Assembly (NCBI RefSeq): GCF_034702125.1
Contig: NC_085857.1
Location: forward strand, 52,693,934-52,757,933
Reading direction: 5' to 3'
DNA: 64,000 nucleotides
Source of the DNA: Engraulis encrasicolus
Lineage: Eukaryota; Chordata; Actinopteri; Clupeiformes; Engraulidae
The notes beneath the pieces were generated by a model. The model was not told where the DNA came from, did not search any database, and saw only the letters and a program-made list of their open reading frames with translations. This document shows, in pieces, positions 54,366 through 64,000 of the stretch. Positions within the stretch are counted from its first letter, which is position 1. Every line of letters starts with the position of its first letter. The position numbers and the translations under genes were made by a program.

Positions 54366-55232
54366 CAGGTCCTTCTCAAATAATTAGCATATTGTGTTAA
54401 AGTTAATTTTTTCCCCCATAATGTAATGATAAAAAATAAACGTTCATATGTTTTACATGCATTGCACACCAACTGAAATATTTCAGGTCTTGTTTTGTTT
54501 TAATATTGATGATTTTGGCATACAACTCATGAAAACCCAATATTCATATCTCACAAAATTAGCATATCATGAAAAGGTTGTCTAAACAAGCTATTAACCT
54601 AATTATCTGAATTAACCAATTAACTTTAAACACTGGTAAAAGCATGGGCGTAATTTTAGGGGGGGATGGTGGGGACATGTCCATACCACTTTTCAGATAG
54701 GCCTAAGCCTAGCTTGTCCCCACCTCTCTTTCACAAATATAATGCAAAAACAGCATATCCGGACAACTTGCCATTGAAATGTCCCCACCACTTTTCGAGC
54801 CAAACCTACACCTTTGGGTAAAAGCTTCCTGAGGCTTTAAAAAGTCTCATCCTTGTTCATTACTCAAAACGGCAGTCATGGGTTAGACTGCTGACTTGAC
54901 TGTGTTTAACATTGAAGTCAATGGCAGTGGCATTGCATGAAAGCCCAGATATCATTGATGCTTAGCTGCCAGCTGTTTTTTGTTCTTTGATCTGGTGACC
55001 CACACTTCCCTCTTCATTATACTCCATAGATTTCCATACCAAGTTTTTCTATTTTTGTTACAAATCTAATTCTAATTTCCCAAAATGAAACCCCATTGAA
55101 AGTCAATGGAATGTTCTGTCTGGCAATTAGAATTAGATTTGTAACAAAAATAGAAAAACTTGGTATGGAAATCTAATTTTGTGAGATATGAATATTGGGT
55201 TTTCATGAGCTGTATGCCAAAATCATCAATAT
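54366..55232. mobile_element. Tc1/mariner-like MITE, interrupted
   Basis: Begins CAGGTCCTTCTCAAATAATT after a TA, a terminus familiar from fish mariner-type elements. The expected right terminus is missing: the sequence ends in an internal segment (TGAGATATGAATATTGGG) that is the inverted copy of 54525-54560. A hAT-like MITE is inserted at 54643 and a hairpin lies at 55028-55170. Confidence 0.6.
54643..54816. mobile_element. Small hAT-like element with perfect 8-bp duplication
   Basis: CATGGGCGTAATTTTAGG at the left and CCTACACCTTTG at the right, flanked by GGTAAAAG on both sides (54635-54642 and 54817-54824). It is 174 bp and non-coding. Confidence 0.8.
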
Positions 55233-55929
55233 TAAAGGGGTATGTAAGCCGTTGTCTTGCTTTAAGACAAGTTAAAAGAGGGAATATGTCGCTAAGCTAG
55301 TGAAAGTCAATGTATCCGTGTAGCATGTACGGCTTACTTAAACTGGACTTACACTGTGCGACTTTTGCCCCGATTTTGCCCCAATTTGGCACTCGCACGA
55401 CTTTTTGAGAGTCGGGCCGATTTCTTCCGATTTCTGGCTCGTGCGTCAATCGCAGGATTAAAGCAGTGCTACGACCCGATTTGACACTTCACATGCACAA
55501 ATGAATAGGGCCGTGCGATTCGCTCTTGAGCGCGACCTCATCTCCACCTCAGGTGCGCATGTTCCCTCCTCTGCAGACCGGGGAAACATGCCTGTCGCGT
55601 CGTACGGTGGAAGCATTTCGCTCGCATCCGACTGTCGGCTCGTGTAGTGTGAGGACGTGAGTCGTGAGTTGTGAACTTTTAAACAGTGAAATTCCATCGT
55701 GCAGTGTGAGCAGAAGCTTAAAGGGGTATGCCACTATTTTGGGGCTTAATACAGTTAAAATCGTTGGCTGGGGTTTATAAAGGTGGTAAAGTCACTTATT
55801 TTTCATGTTAAGCGTTGTCTTGCTGTAAGACACGTTAAAAGAGGAAATATGTCGCTAAGCTAGTGAAAGTCAATGGATCCGTGTAGCATTGTAGCATGCT
55901 ACATGGATACATTGACTTTCATTATAACA
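55233..55929. repeat. Duplicated MITE-like segments
   Basis: Two copies of TTAAGCGTTGTCTTGC-type sequence followed by AAATATGTCGCTAAGCTAGTG and AAAGTCAATG (55250-55330 and 55808-55890), and two AAAGGGGTATG ends. Between them is a stretch rich in TCGTGC/CGACT without a gene. Confidence 0.55.
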
Positions 55930-57700
55930 GTATGGATGACATGACACACCCTTGTCTCACTCCAGATTTTACACAGAAGCTGTAGTTGCTTTCAGACCCT
56001 ACGCTGCACTTGAACTCTTAATAGAATGACTTTATTAGGGAGACTATTTTTGTTGGAATACCATAGTGTCTCAGAATTTTCCAGAGGCCATCGCGGTGGA
56101 GACTGTCAAACGCCTTTTCGAAATCTACAAAGTTGATGAGGAGTTGTCTTTGCCATTCTGTGCATTGTTCAATGATATTTCTTATTGTGAAGATGTGATC
56201 GGTGCAACTTCTTCCCTTCCTGAATCCTGCCTGTTCCTTCCTTATAAAGGATTCATCAACTGTGGTTTTCATCCGGCTTATGAGTACTTTACAGAACACT
56301 TTTGATGGTATTGAGAGTAGTGTTATCCCCCTTCAGTTGTTGCAATTTGTCAGATCGCCTTTCTTGGGAAGCTTGATAATGATGCCTTCTTGCCAAGCGG
56401 TTGGTATAATCTCTCTTTGCCATATTGTCTTGAAGAGTGGATAAAGGACTTTAGCCGCAAAGTTTGGGTCAGCTTTGAGTAGCTCTGCTCCTAGTCCATC
56501 CTTTCCTAGGGCCTTTTTGCTCTTCAAGCTCTGGATGGCTAATTCAATTTCTGCAATGGATGGTACCTCTGTGCTAATGTTTAAATCATTCTCTGCTTCA
56601 GGTATGGTATCTAGCATTGTGTCTGGTTCTGCACGATTCAGCACCTCTTTGAAGTGTTCTGTCCACCTCTCTTGCTGATCCTGTTGTGATGTTAACAATT
56701 GGCCATTTTTGCTCTTGATTGGCATACCCATGTTGTTCTTCTTTCCACACAATGTCCTCGTTATTTGAACTTCTGTTCTTTGGCCGCCCTTTCTGCCTCT
56801 CTCGCTAGGTTCTCTGTGAATTCTCTCTTGTCCTTTCTCAGTGCCTTCTGCTTGATTTCTCTACTGTATTGTTCCCAGAGTTTGTCTTTAATTCTTTCTG
56901 AATGCGTCTGGCACAACATTTTTTCAGGGCTTTCCTATTGTCAATCAGTTTCCATGTTTCAGTTGTTATCCATTCCTTGTGTACTCGCCGCCTGTGTCCT
57001 AGGACCTTTTCACATGTCTTGTGATACATCTCCTGCACCTCCACCATTGGAGGTTTATTGTGTCCATCCTATTTTCTTCTTCGTCCAATGATGCAAGGCA
57101 GGCAAATCTATTCCTTAATTCGAGTTTGAAGTCTTGTTTTGTCTTGGGGTCTTCCAGTTTCCCAGTGTCAAATCTCTTGCTGTTCATTGACTTAAACACT
57201 CTCTTTAATTTCAGCTTCAGGCGAGCTGTGACAAGGTAGTGGTCGCTACCTACATCAGCTCCTCGCTTCACTCTCACATCCTGTAGGGATCTTCTCCATT
57301 TGCCTATGATCATTACGTGGTCAATCTGGTTCTTGTCCCTTCCCCCAAGTCAATTTGTGGATATTTTTGTGTGGGAAGTGTTCCCCCTATTACCAGGTTG
57401 ATTAGTCCACAAAATTCCACCAAGAGTTCCCCATTCTCATTTATAGTTCAGCATCCATGTTTCCCCATTATTCTCTCATTTCCAAGATTTTCTCCCCCTA
57501 CTTTTGCATTTAGATCTCCCATTACAATTGTCAAGTCTTGTTTTGGTATTCTTTCCATTTGCGCTTGCAGCATTTCATAGAATTCTTGTTTGGACTCCGT
57601 GGTGGCATCATTGATTGGGGAGTAGCATTGAATTATGGTGGTCTTAATCGGTTTGGTGTTGAGGCATACCCTTATCATTCTTTCATTAACTGGTTGGTAC
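55930..57700 (-). pseudogene. RTE-type non-LTR retrotransposon, main part
   Basis: Read on the minus strand from 57690 to 55930. The AP endonuclease part contains IIQCYSPINDATTESK and IVMGDLNAKVGGEN, then GADVGSDHYLVTARL. After a linker the reverse transcriptase begins with GKDGLGAELLK, IIIKLPKKGD, QAGFRKGRSC and DFEKAFDSLHR, and ends at about GVRQGC near 55960. Several frame changes separate these blocks (for example around 57440, 57310, 56840, 56330 and 56300), and the catalytic YADD region is missing because the copy stops at 55930. It is a dead fragment. The N-terminal part of the endonuclease lies farther right at 58800-58935. Confidence 0.8.
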
Positions 57701-58799
57701 TCTATGAGTAGAGGTGCTTAACTCGAATCTTTGAGGCGTCCGAATTGATTGGATCATTCCAAGGAGGGTATCCGGATTAGATGGATCACTCGAATCACTT
57801 ATTTAAATATTAATAATGTATTTTTTAAAACGTTTCTGCCGTTAAGTAGCTATGCGCCTCGCCTTTGTTGTTCCATTTATCAATTCACGTTGATAAATCA
57901 AAGAGTAAGACAGTTTGATCAACAATACTCACTTTATGAATGTAACAGTTCCAAACACCTGGGTCTCCTCACTAAACATGCAACCACAACTCGAACAGCC
58001 TTTGGCAGCAGTGAAACGGCATATTCCTGATTTTGCAATAAATAAAGTGTGTGTTTGTATTTAAGAAGACTAAAAGTCAAATATTTGGGAGCAGAAGTCT
58101 AGTTGAGCAGGGACAGTCAGGAGGCGAGCAACAGATGACCATTCGCTTCCGCTGCCGAGTTGCCTTGCGACTCGCACACTCGTGGCAAAAACGAAACTTA
58201 AGCGTTGATCCGATTCGCTGCTACCAACAACTCAGTCAGGATTCGTCTCACTGAGTCGCCGAGGGCACCGCTGCTGAGTGACTCGGACGAGGGGAGTGAC
58301 AGCAGTGGCTTTAAAGACTGTACGCTGTAATGCAGTGAGTGATAGTAGAGTCACGTCTGTAGACTATAATTTCCCTAAGAGTAGCCTACAGACTGAGATG
58401 TTAAAGCGTTGGCAGAGCACCGTTAACATTTAGAAATGTAGAGCTCAACAGAGTCAGAAGCACACACATAGGGAGCGGGGATCCGCGACTCAATTGGCCA
58501 CAACAGGCTGGACGGATCAAACAGGCTCGATGAATGACGAGGCGGGAGTTGGTTCAGTTTTACTCAGTGAGTGTTCGTGACTGAGCAGCATACTAGGGAG
58601 ATTAGAGAATGGCTGTTGTAGTCAACTAAAGAGGATATATTCCGGTTTCACAATTTCTCGCGCTGTAACTGCCATTTTGTTGACATATTAATGAAATGCC
58701 ATCTGACCCGCCTTTGGCGGATCAATGCACGACAGCCATCCGGTCTGTTTGGATGAGGTCTTGAGCCGGCTCTCCAACCGGATCCTCCTGGTTTTATAT
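57701..58799. other. Insertion that splits the RTE element
   Basis: About 1.1 kb of unrelated sequence between two pieces of one RTE endonuclease. It is moderately CpG-rich with many GACTC/GAGTC words and no convincing open frame. I did not find clear terminal repeats, so I cannot say what it is. Confidence 0.45.
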
Positions 58800-58935
58800 C
58801 AGCTCTATTTATTAGGGCTTTGGCTGCTTTTTTACTGAGAATAATGGCTACGCCTTCCTGATGCTTGCCATACTTTCTTCCAGAGTGCAGGATGAGTTCT
58901 ACCACAAAAGACTCGATAGACAAAATGCAATAAAG
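58800..58935 (-). pseudogene. RTE endonuclease, N-terminal fragment
   Basis: On the minus strand ESFVVELILHSGRKYGKHQ leads to EGVAIILSKKAAKALI, the part of an RTE AP endonuclease that should come just before the piece at 57690. The same strand, order and distance in the family indicate one element interrupted later. Confidence 0.65.
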
Positions 58936-59029
58936 GTTATTTATTGATGACATGGAAGACAATAATTCTCTTTGGCGTGGGCCCCCAGCCTGCCTTGGAT
59001 TATTTTTCTGTAGAGGGGGCGCATATCCT

Positions 59030-59205
59030 GCCGATGTATAAGGCAGGGGCGAAGCCTACCCCCAAAGATAGGTTGTATAATGTAAAGTTGGTTACTCACC
59101 AGGTAGGAGAACGGTCTGATCCTAAAGGATATAAGTATAAGTATACGAGCGCATTACCTGCCATGGGAAAGGCAGGGGCGAAAGCCCACCCCCAAAATGA
59201 GGGAA
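59030..59205. repeat. Two direct copies of a GGCAGGGGCGAA...CCACCCCCAAA repeat
   Basis: At 59041-59075 and 59170-59203, separated by about 130 bases and lying just left of the tyrosine-recombinase fragment. Short repeats beside a recombinase gene are usual for Ngaro/DIRS-like elements, so these may be part of its 3' repeat structure. Confidence 0.5.
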
Positions 59206-59234
59206 TAAACAAGTGAAGAGAGGAATATGTGCAA

Positions 59235-59783
59235 TTACTTACCCGGGCTGAGAATGTCAAGATCTACGGGAAGAATGAGAAAGAAAGAAGAAGTGACGAC
59301 AATGACAACAATGGGGACGGCAGCGTGAACTTCTGTTCGCGGATTAGAGTAAACCCGCGCGGATAACGCAGTGCACCATTGACGGCACATTGGCAAGCCG
59401 TCGGGCAGGAGGAATAGGGGGGAAGAAGGGGACCTGTCGTGGCGAAGTTTAATAAACTCCACCATCGAGGAAAATGGACAAAAAACCCCGTGCAGCTTGG
59501 AAATAAAGACGGACGTGCCGTGACGGAGAGAGTCGGATTTTGAGTGTTTCAGAAATATAGAGAAATGAGAGGGGGAGAAAGTCAGATCAGATAGAGTGAG
59601 GTCGACGGAAGGATTAAACAGGGGAGAGGGTGAAGTGAATTTGCCACAGCGCATGAAACCGTAGAAAGCGGTGAGGAAGACTGTCTCCAATAATTTATCC
59701 AGATAAGGTGAAATATAGCCGCGCCTCACTGTAGATGGGTAGATGACGGATAGGCAGCAAAAAACATTTTTTTCACAAAACAT
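59235..59783 (-). pseudogene. Tyrosine recombinase fragment of a DIRS/Ngaro/Crypton-like element
   Basis: The frame on the minus strand contains LLETVFLTAFYGFMRCGKFT, with the first catalytic Arg region (FMRCG), then LSDLTFSPSHFSIFLKHSKS and GTSVFISKLHGVFCPFSSM. This pattern fits fish tyrosine-recombinase retroelements. The later HxxR and Tyr are absent, as the similarity ends after LFLLPDGLPM, so the enzyme cannot be active. The ATG at 59783 is incidental; the family protein would extend farther upstream. Confidence 0.65.
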
Positions 59784-59789
59784 TGTTTA

Positions 59790-61280
59790 TGAGGGTGTTA
59801 AAAGTAGAGTGTCGAGGGTCTTACGGATAGGCACACAGATACGGCAGGACGCAGGAGATGGAGTTTTTGCGTTTTATTTTGCAAACCACAGTGAGCCATA
59901 GACCATAAACAAAACCAAAAATAAACCAAAAAGTTGAAAAATATAACTATACACTATTTACAAAAATATACAAAAAATAAACAGGTTACGAGGAACCAAA
60001 ATACATTTGCACAAAAGAAATAAACTAACTAGCCTTAGGCTCGAATGCAAAGTTGCCATCAAAATACCCACACACCTGAGTAGGCCTATATTATGGCAGA
60101 GCAAACAAATACAGGTCTTGTGTCTACCTGGCTCTCCCAGAGAATGAGAACATCCCCATTATGAAGGATGCCTGCCTCCTCCCTATAGGCGGCTAAAACA
60201 ATTGCCTGAAGAAAAAACAGGGAATTTTACACAGGCAGTACATCTTAATTAATTTCAATCTTTTAAAAGCGCGCTACAACAAAATAAATATTATCAGGCC
60301 TTAACAAGAAAAATAACAAACAAATACAAGTGCATGGCAACATGCAAATGCCAATAACCATGAAGTTTTTGGATATTAACTGTCAATGAGATGGCGAGAG
60401 GACGCGCACACGAGAACGTGCCCAATGATAAAAACGTCACTCTCGCCAGCACGCAACCCTTTGTCAAACACGGAAGTGCTGCGAGACCGGTAAGATGAGA
60501 AACTTTCAATTGCTCCAGAAACATTGTTAGGTGCTCTTAAAACAATGAAAAACCACTCGTTTGAACTCATAAGGATGAATAATGGAATTAGGCATAACAA
60601 AATAAAGAAACAAAACATATTGACAAAACTTGGATTTCGTGTGGTTTGTGATTGAAAATGTATGCGCGTTTGGATGCAATGTATGCGAGTGTAATGTATG
60701 AATACTCCGGGTTTAAATGGTTGTCAGCTAAGCATGTGTCGACCCATGATGACTAACAAGACCATAAATGCAGAATATGAAAATCTGAAGCTGAAGTTCA
60801 TAAACAAAAATAATAACTCGGGCAAAAGTTTGAATGGGGAGACTGGTTCATGCTTTCAATGGCGCCTGCTACAGCAGACGCCGTGATGATGACGCGCGCT
60901 CACGGGTCGCATCATCACAGAGGGAAAAAAGTATATGTCTACGTAGTGCAGCAATTGAAGCCCTGAGACGAAGAACCATACATGCCCACATTTTCACATT
61001 TTGAACATAGGCCTATGTTTTTTTAATTTGCAGTTGGAACATTAATTTTTTTATTTAGATTTTTCTTGAAGTCAGAAAGCAAAAGCTTCTTAATTACAAT
61101 AATATAAGATTTTTTAATGTCAATGTTAAAGATCAAATGTTACCAGGTATTTACAATTCTGGACATTTACAAAAAAAAAATTGGACTTGTATGGTTCTTC
61201 GTCTCATGGACTCAAATAATCTTTCAAAAAATGTTGGTCGATTCATTGATTATTTATTTACGTTGATAAAGCAATTTGCT
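59790..61280. other. Stretch without a recognisable gene
   Basis: An inverted pair (CTGAGACGAAGAACCATAC at 60963-60981 and its complement at 61189-61207) brackets about 225 bases and may be a small MITE. Otherwise I see only AT-rich sequence and short unconvincing frames. Confidence 0.4.
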
Positions 61281-61284
61281 GAAA

Positions 61285-62940
61285 ATATGTCCTTTGGTGT
61301 GACGTTAAGAAATTAATATATTAAGTAATGTAGAAATGGCTTGATGGAGTTTTATGAACATTGTTACACTCTTCATATTTATTGCAATTTTTTGAAGTCT
61401 TAATTTAATGAGAAATTAGCATTTAAGTATTTTTTTCCCATTAGATGTGAGATTATTAGAAACCTTCGAGGAAAAACAGGGATATCTTTCTTTTAAATTT
61501 TCAAAATTGTCCAAATTTATACTAACTTTTCAGGGACGACCATTTGTTCTTCCCTAATGCAATATTCAGTGTTTATTAAACATATTGTTTAGCTCAAACA
61601 AATATTTGAGCGTTTAAAACATGTCACACTGTAGGACATCCATGTCACGCTAAAGGACAGAAATGCAAAACTGAGCCAGAAACAAATATATCAACATGAT
61701 TATTTTGTCTTTTTATCATAATATAATGTTGTAGTCAATATGGACCTACACTTTACACTTATAAGTCTTAGAATCGTCGATTATCAGCCTATCGTAACTC
61801 TTAATGACAGCCATGCGGTCATTGAATGTAACCTGCAGAGCTCATAAGACTCATACTGAAGGGTGACCTTGGCATGACCATCACACTTTTGTAGGTATGC
61901 AATGACTGTCACACCATTGAACCTGTAGTGTGTAGTGGCCAGTGCCTGTTTGGTATCTCAAGCTGGACAGCACATTTATGCTGTATTTTGAGCTCTCCAC
62001 AGCATACTTTATTCATCTATACTCCTCTATATACTCTCTCACTGATCTTTCCTTCACTGTTACCGTTATATTTTATGGTTTCAAAGCACCATTAATGACA
62101 TTTTATATCATTTGACAGTATCTAAAATCAACAGCAAATATTCATCAACAATGCATCAAAGTATAAATTCCAAAGGCCAATAAAGGAAGAAGTAATTTGA
62201 ATACACAATATTTATCTAGTCAAACAACAAAACAAAAAATATGTACTACCAGTTGTTTTAAAAGCTATTTCTCAAATATCTAGTCCATTGGTGTGACCTG
62301 TTTGTCCTTTCGTGTGATACTCCAAAATGTCACACCATAGGACTTTTACCATCACACCATAGGACTTTTACCATCACACCATAGGACTTTTGAGCTTTTG
62401 AGTTAATTTAAAGCCATGTCGTTGCCAACTGAAATACAATTTCACCTTTAGTAAGATGCATTTTCATACATCTACATAAGAAAAAAATATGAAAAATATA
62501 CACTATTGTCAAAATGTATTTTATGGCTGTCACACCAAAGGACTACAAAACTAATACATCTTGTGGTAGCAAAACATAATTGATTGACTGAAGAACTCTG
62601 AGAGAAAAATCTAAAATCCACCCTTGCCATTGGCTTCTTAAGGGTCTAAAGTCACAATTTATGTACCGCTGGAGCTTCAACAATAGATAATTATCCACAG
62701 AATTAACCAAAAAATGATGTCACACCACAGGACATTATTTTCTGCGACAAAGTTTCATAAGTCCATACGGTCTCAGAAAAACAGGAAAAAAAATATTGCA
62801 AAACATTGCCACTTGCTAAAATAGACACCTTGAAAAACATGCCAGGGTTGTTTAGACAAATGACTGAGCTTTGATTATTTATTTAAAAATGTTTTAATAT
62901 GGAGAACCAGGCTTGCCTCAGTCACACCATAGGACAAATG
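61285..62940. repeat. Dispersed TCACACCATAGGAC motif field
   Basis: The motif occurs with small changes at about 61626, 61646, 62330, 62353, 62376, 62530, 62730 and 62921 on the plus strand, and as GGTGTGAC near 61297 and 62290 in the other orientation. Three copies at 62330-62395 are a 23-bp tandem (CACACCATAGGACTTTTACC). The host sequence is AT-rich and non-coding. Confidence 0.65.
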
Positions 62941-64000
62941 TGACATTTGACTCAAAATTAAGTATAATTACCTCCGCCAAGGGTGGAGGTTATGTGATCG
63001 CCTGGATTTGTGTGTGTGTTCGTTACGCCTGGGATTGTGTGTTCGTTAGTGTATGTTCGCTGCTGTTTCGCGGCCTGCCACAAGGTGGCCGAGGTGAATT
63101 GAGCTATGACAAGGCGTGCCTGCGAGGTGGATTGATGGACAGTGACCACAGCCAAAATGTAGGCTATCACGAGCGAATTTGCTGTGCCTACATGGCTGCG
63201 TAGCCTATAGCACACCAAATGATATATAATAATAATATACAATATGGCACACATATCGTTGCAGAGTGTTTGCCCTGTCAACCAAATCAGCTTTCGCGGA
63301 GTTAATTGTTCTCCGAGTGTTTCCCTGCTCAGTTGAAGTTCACGAAGGGTGGAGATAATATTAATAACGGCGAATAGTGGTATAACAGATAACAGACAGC
63401 GCCAAGGAGGGAAAGGTACCCGGTTCACTACAGGCTACATGAAAGGTTAATCAAAGTTGTGCTGCGACAGTCACCACAAAGCCAGACAGAATGCACACAG
63501 AACGCACGGATTTCGTAGCCAATAGCACACCAAATGATATATAATAATAATATACAATATGGCACACATATCGTCGCAGAGTGTTTGCCCTGTCAACCAA
63601 ATCAGCTTTCGCGGAGTTAATTGTTCTCCGAGTGTTTCCCTGCTCAGTTGAAGTTCACGAAGGCTGGAGATAATATTAATAACGGCGAATAGTGGTAGGC
63701 TATAACAGATAACAGACAGCGCCAAGGAGGGAAAGGTACCCGGTTCACTACAGGCTACATGAAAGGTTAATCAAAGTTGTGCTGCGACAGTCACCACAAA
63801 GCCAGACAGAATGCACGCAGAACGCGCGGATTTGCTGTGCCTGCATGGCTGAAGCCAGGTGCGTGGGTAGCCACTAGCACCAAAACATAACGTAATCAAT
63901 GTAATCAATCAGGGGTGATGCATATCGTCGCAGCTTTCGCGGAGTGTTTTCCCTGTCAACCAAATCAGCTTTCTCTCGTCTGTCCAGTTGAAGTTTGTAG
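62941..64000. repeat. Two tandem copies of a 315-bp unit plus a third partial copy
   Basis: The segment starting CACACCAAATGATATATAAT at 63211 is repeated from 63526, with few differences. Phrases such as TCAGCTTTCGCGGAG and TTGAAGTTCACGAAGG recur, and a partial third copy lies at 63915-64000 at the window edge. The left flank (62970-63160) starts with CCTCCGCCAAGGGTGGAGG, a hairpin seen in widespread repeats. No gene. Confidence 0.75.

Noticed and set aside
62330..62395. CRISPR-like short repeats
   Set aside because: Three directly abutting 23-bp copies without spacers; a small tandem repeat.

Overview
The window is eukaryotic and vertebrate, almost certainly from a teleost fish. It has short GT-AG-bounded exons separated by repeat-packed introns, an AIG1/GIMAP GTPase exon array, a FIIND domain, and many fish-style DNA transposons with clean target-site duplications. 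There are also non-LTR retrotransposons (RLE-type and RTE-type), DIRS/tyrosine-recombinase fragments, tRNA-derived repeats and many microsatellites. No bacterial-style gene organisation is present. The species cannot be named from the sequence alone.

Layout. 1-3.28 kb: no gene, ending in a CpG-rich stretch. 3.28-8.34 kb: a DNA transposon of about 5.06 kb with matching terminal inverted repeats (TIRs) and a two-exon DDE-like transposase carrying one frameshift. 9.1-13.6 kb: a hAT MITE, a piggyBac-like TTAA element, a decayed RLE-type LINE, a foldback MITE and a tandem satellite. 14.3-15.85 kb: nested inverted-repeat elements. 16.5-26.2 kb: a short candidate initiator exon and three AIG1 GTPase exons, with a four-deep nest of transposons in the first large intron and a 1.2 kb hAT-like element in the second. 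26.5-34.0 kb: a 7.5 kb foldback element containing two 1.8 kb elements. 34.8-35.5 kb: the 5' end of a DIRS-like element (minus strand). 36.5-40.4 kb: MITEs and tRNA-like repeats. 40.7-48.3 kb: six more AIG1 exons, five of them in a tandem array of about 1.4 kb units and one (the first) decayed. 49.0-50.2 kb: a degenerate AIG1 exon without a P-loop, an acidic/serine-rich exon and an alternative terminal exon with a stop. 51.2-53.6 kb: an acidic linker exon, a large FIIND (ZU5-UPA) exon with an intact autoproteolysis motif, a glycine-rich exon and a short terminal exon. 54.4-64 kb: repeats, including a minus-strand RTE LINE split by an insertion, a tyrosine-recombinase fragment, a dispersed 14-15 bp motif and a 315 bp tandem duplication.

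How the genes fit together. The ATG exon at 16540 ends in phase 1. Every intact AIG1 exon, the degenerate AIG1 exon and the acidic exon start and end in phase 1. The linker at 51172 starts in phase 1 and ends in phase 2, and the FIIND exon starts in phase 2. All of these can therefore be spliced into one or more long multi-AIG1 to FIIND products, and any subset of AIG1 exons can be skipped without breaking frame. This suggests a modular, possibly alternatively spliced immune sensor that couples an expanding GIMAP GTPase array to an autoproteolytic inflammasome-type FIIND. This is the most interesting system in the window. The link is inferred from splice phases, not shown by transcripts; separate neighbouring genes remain possible.
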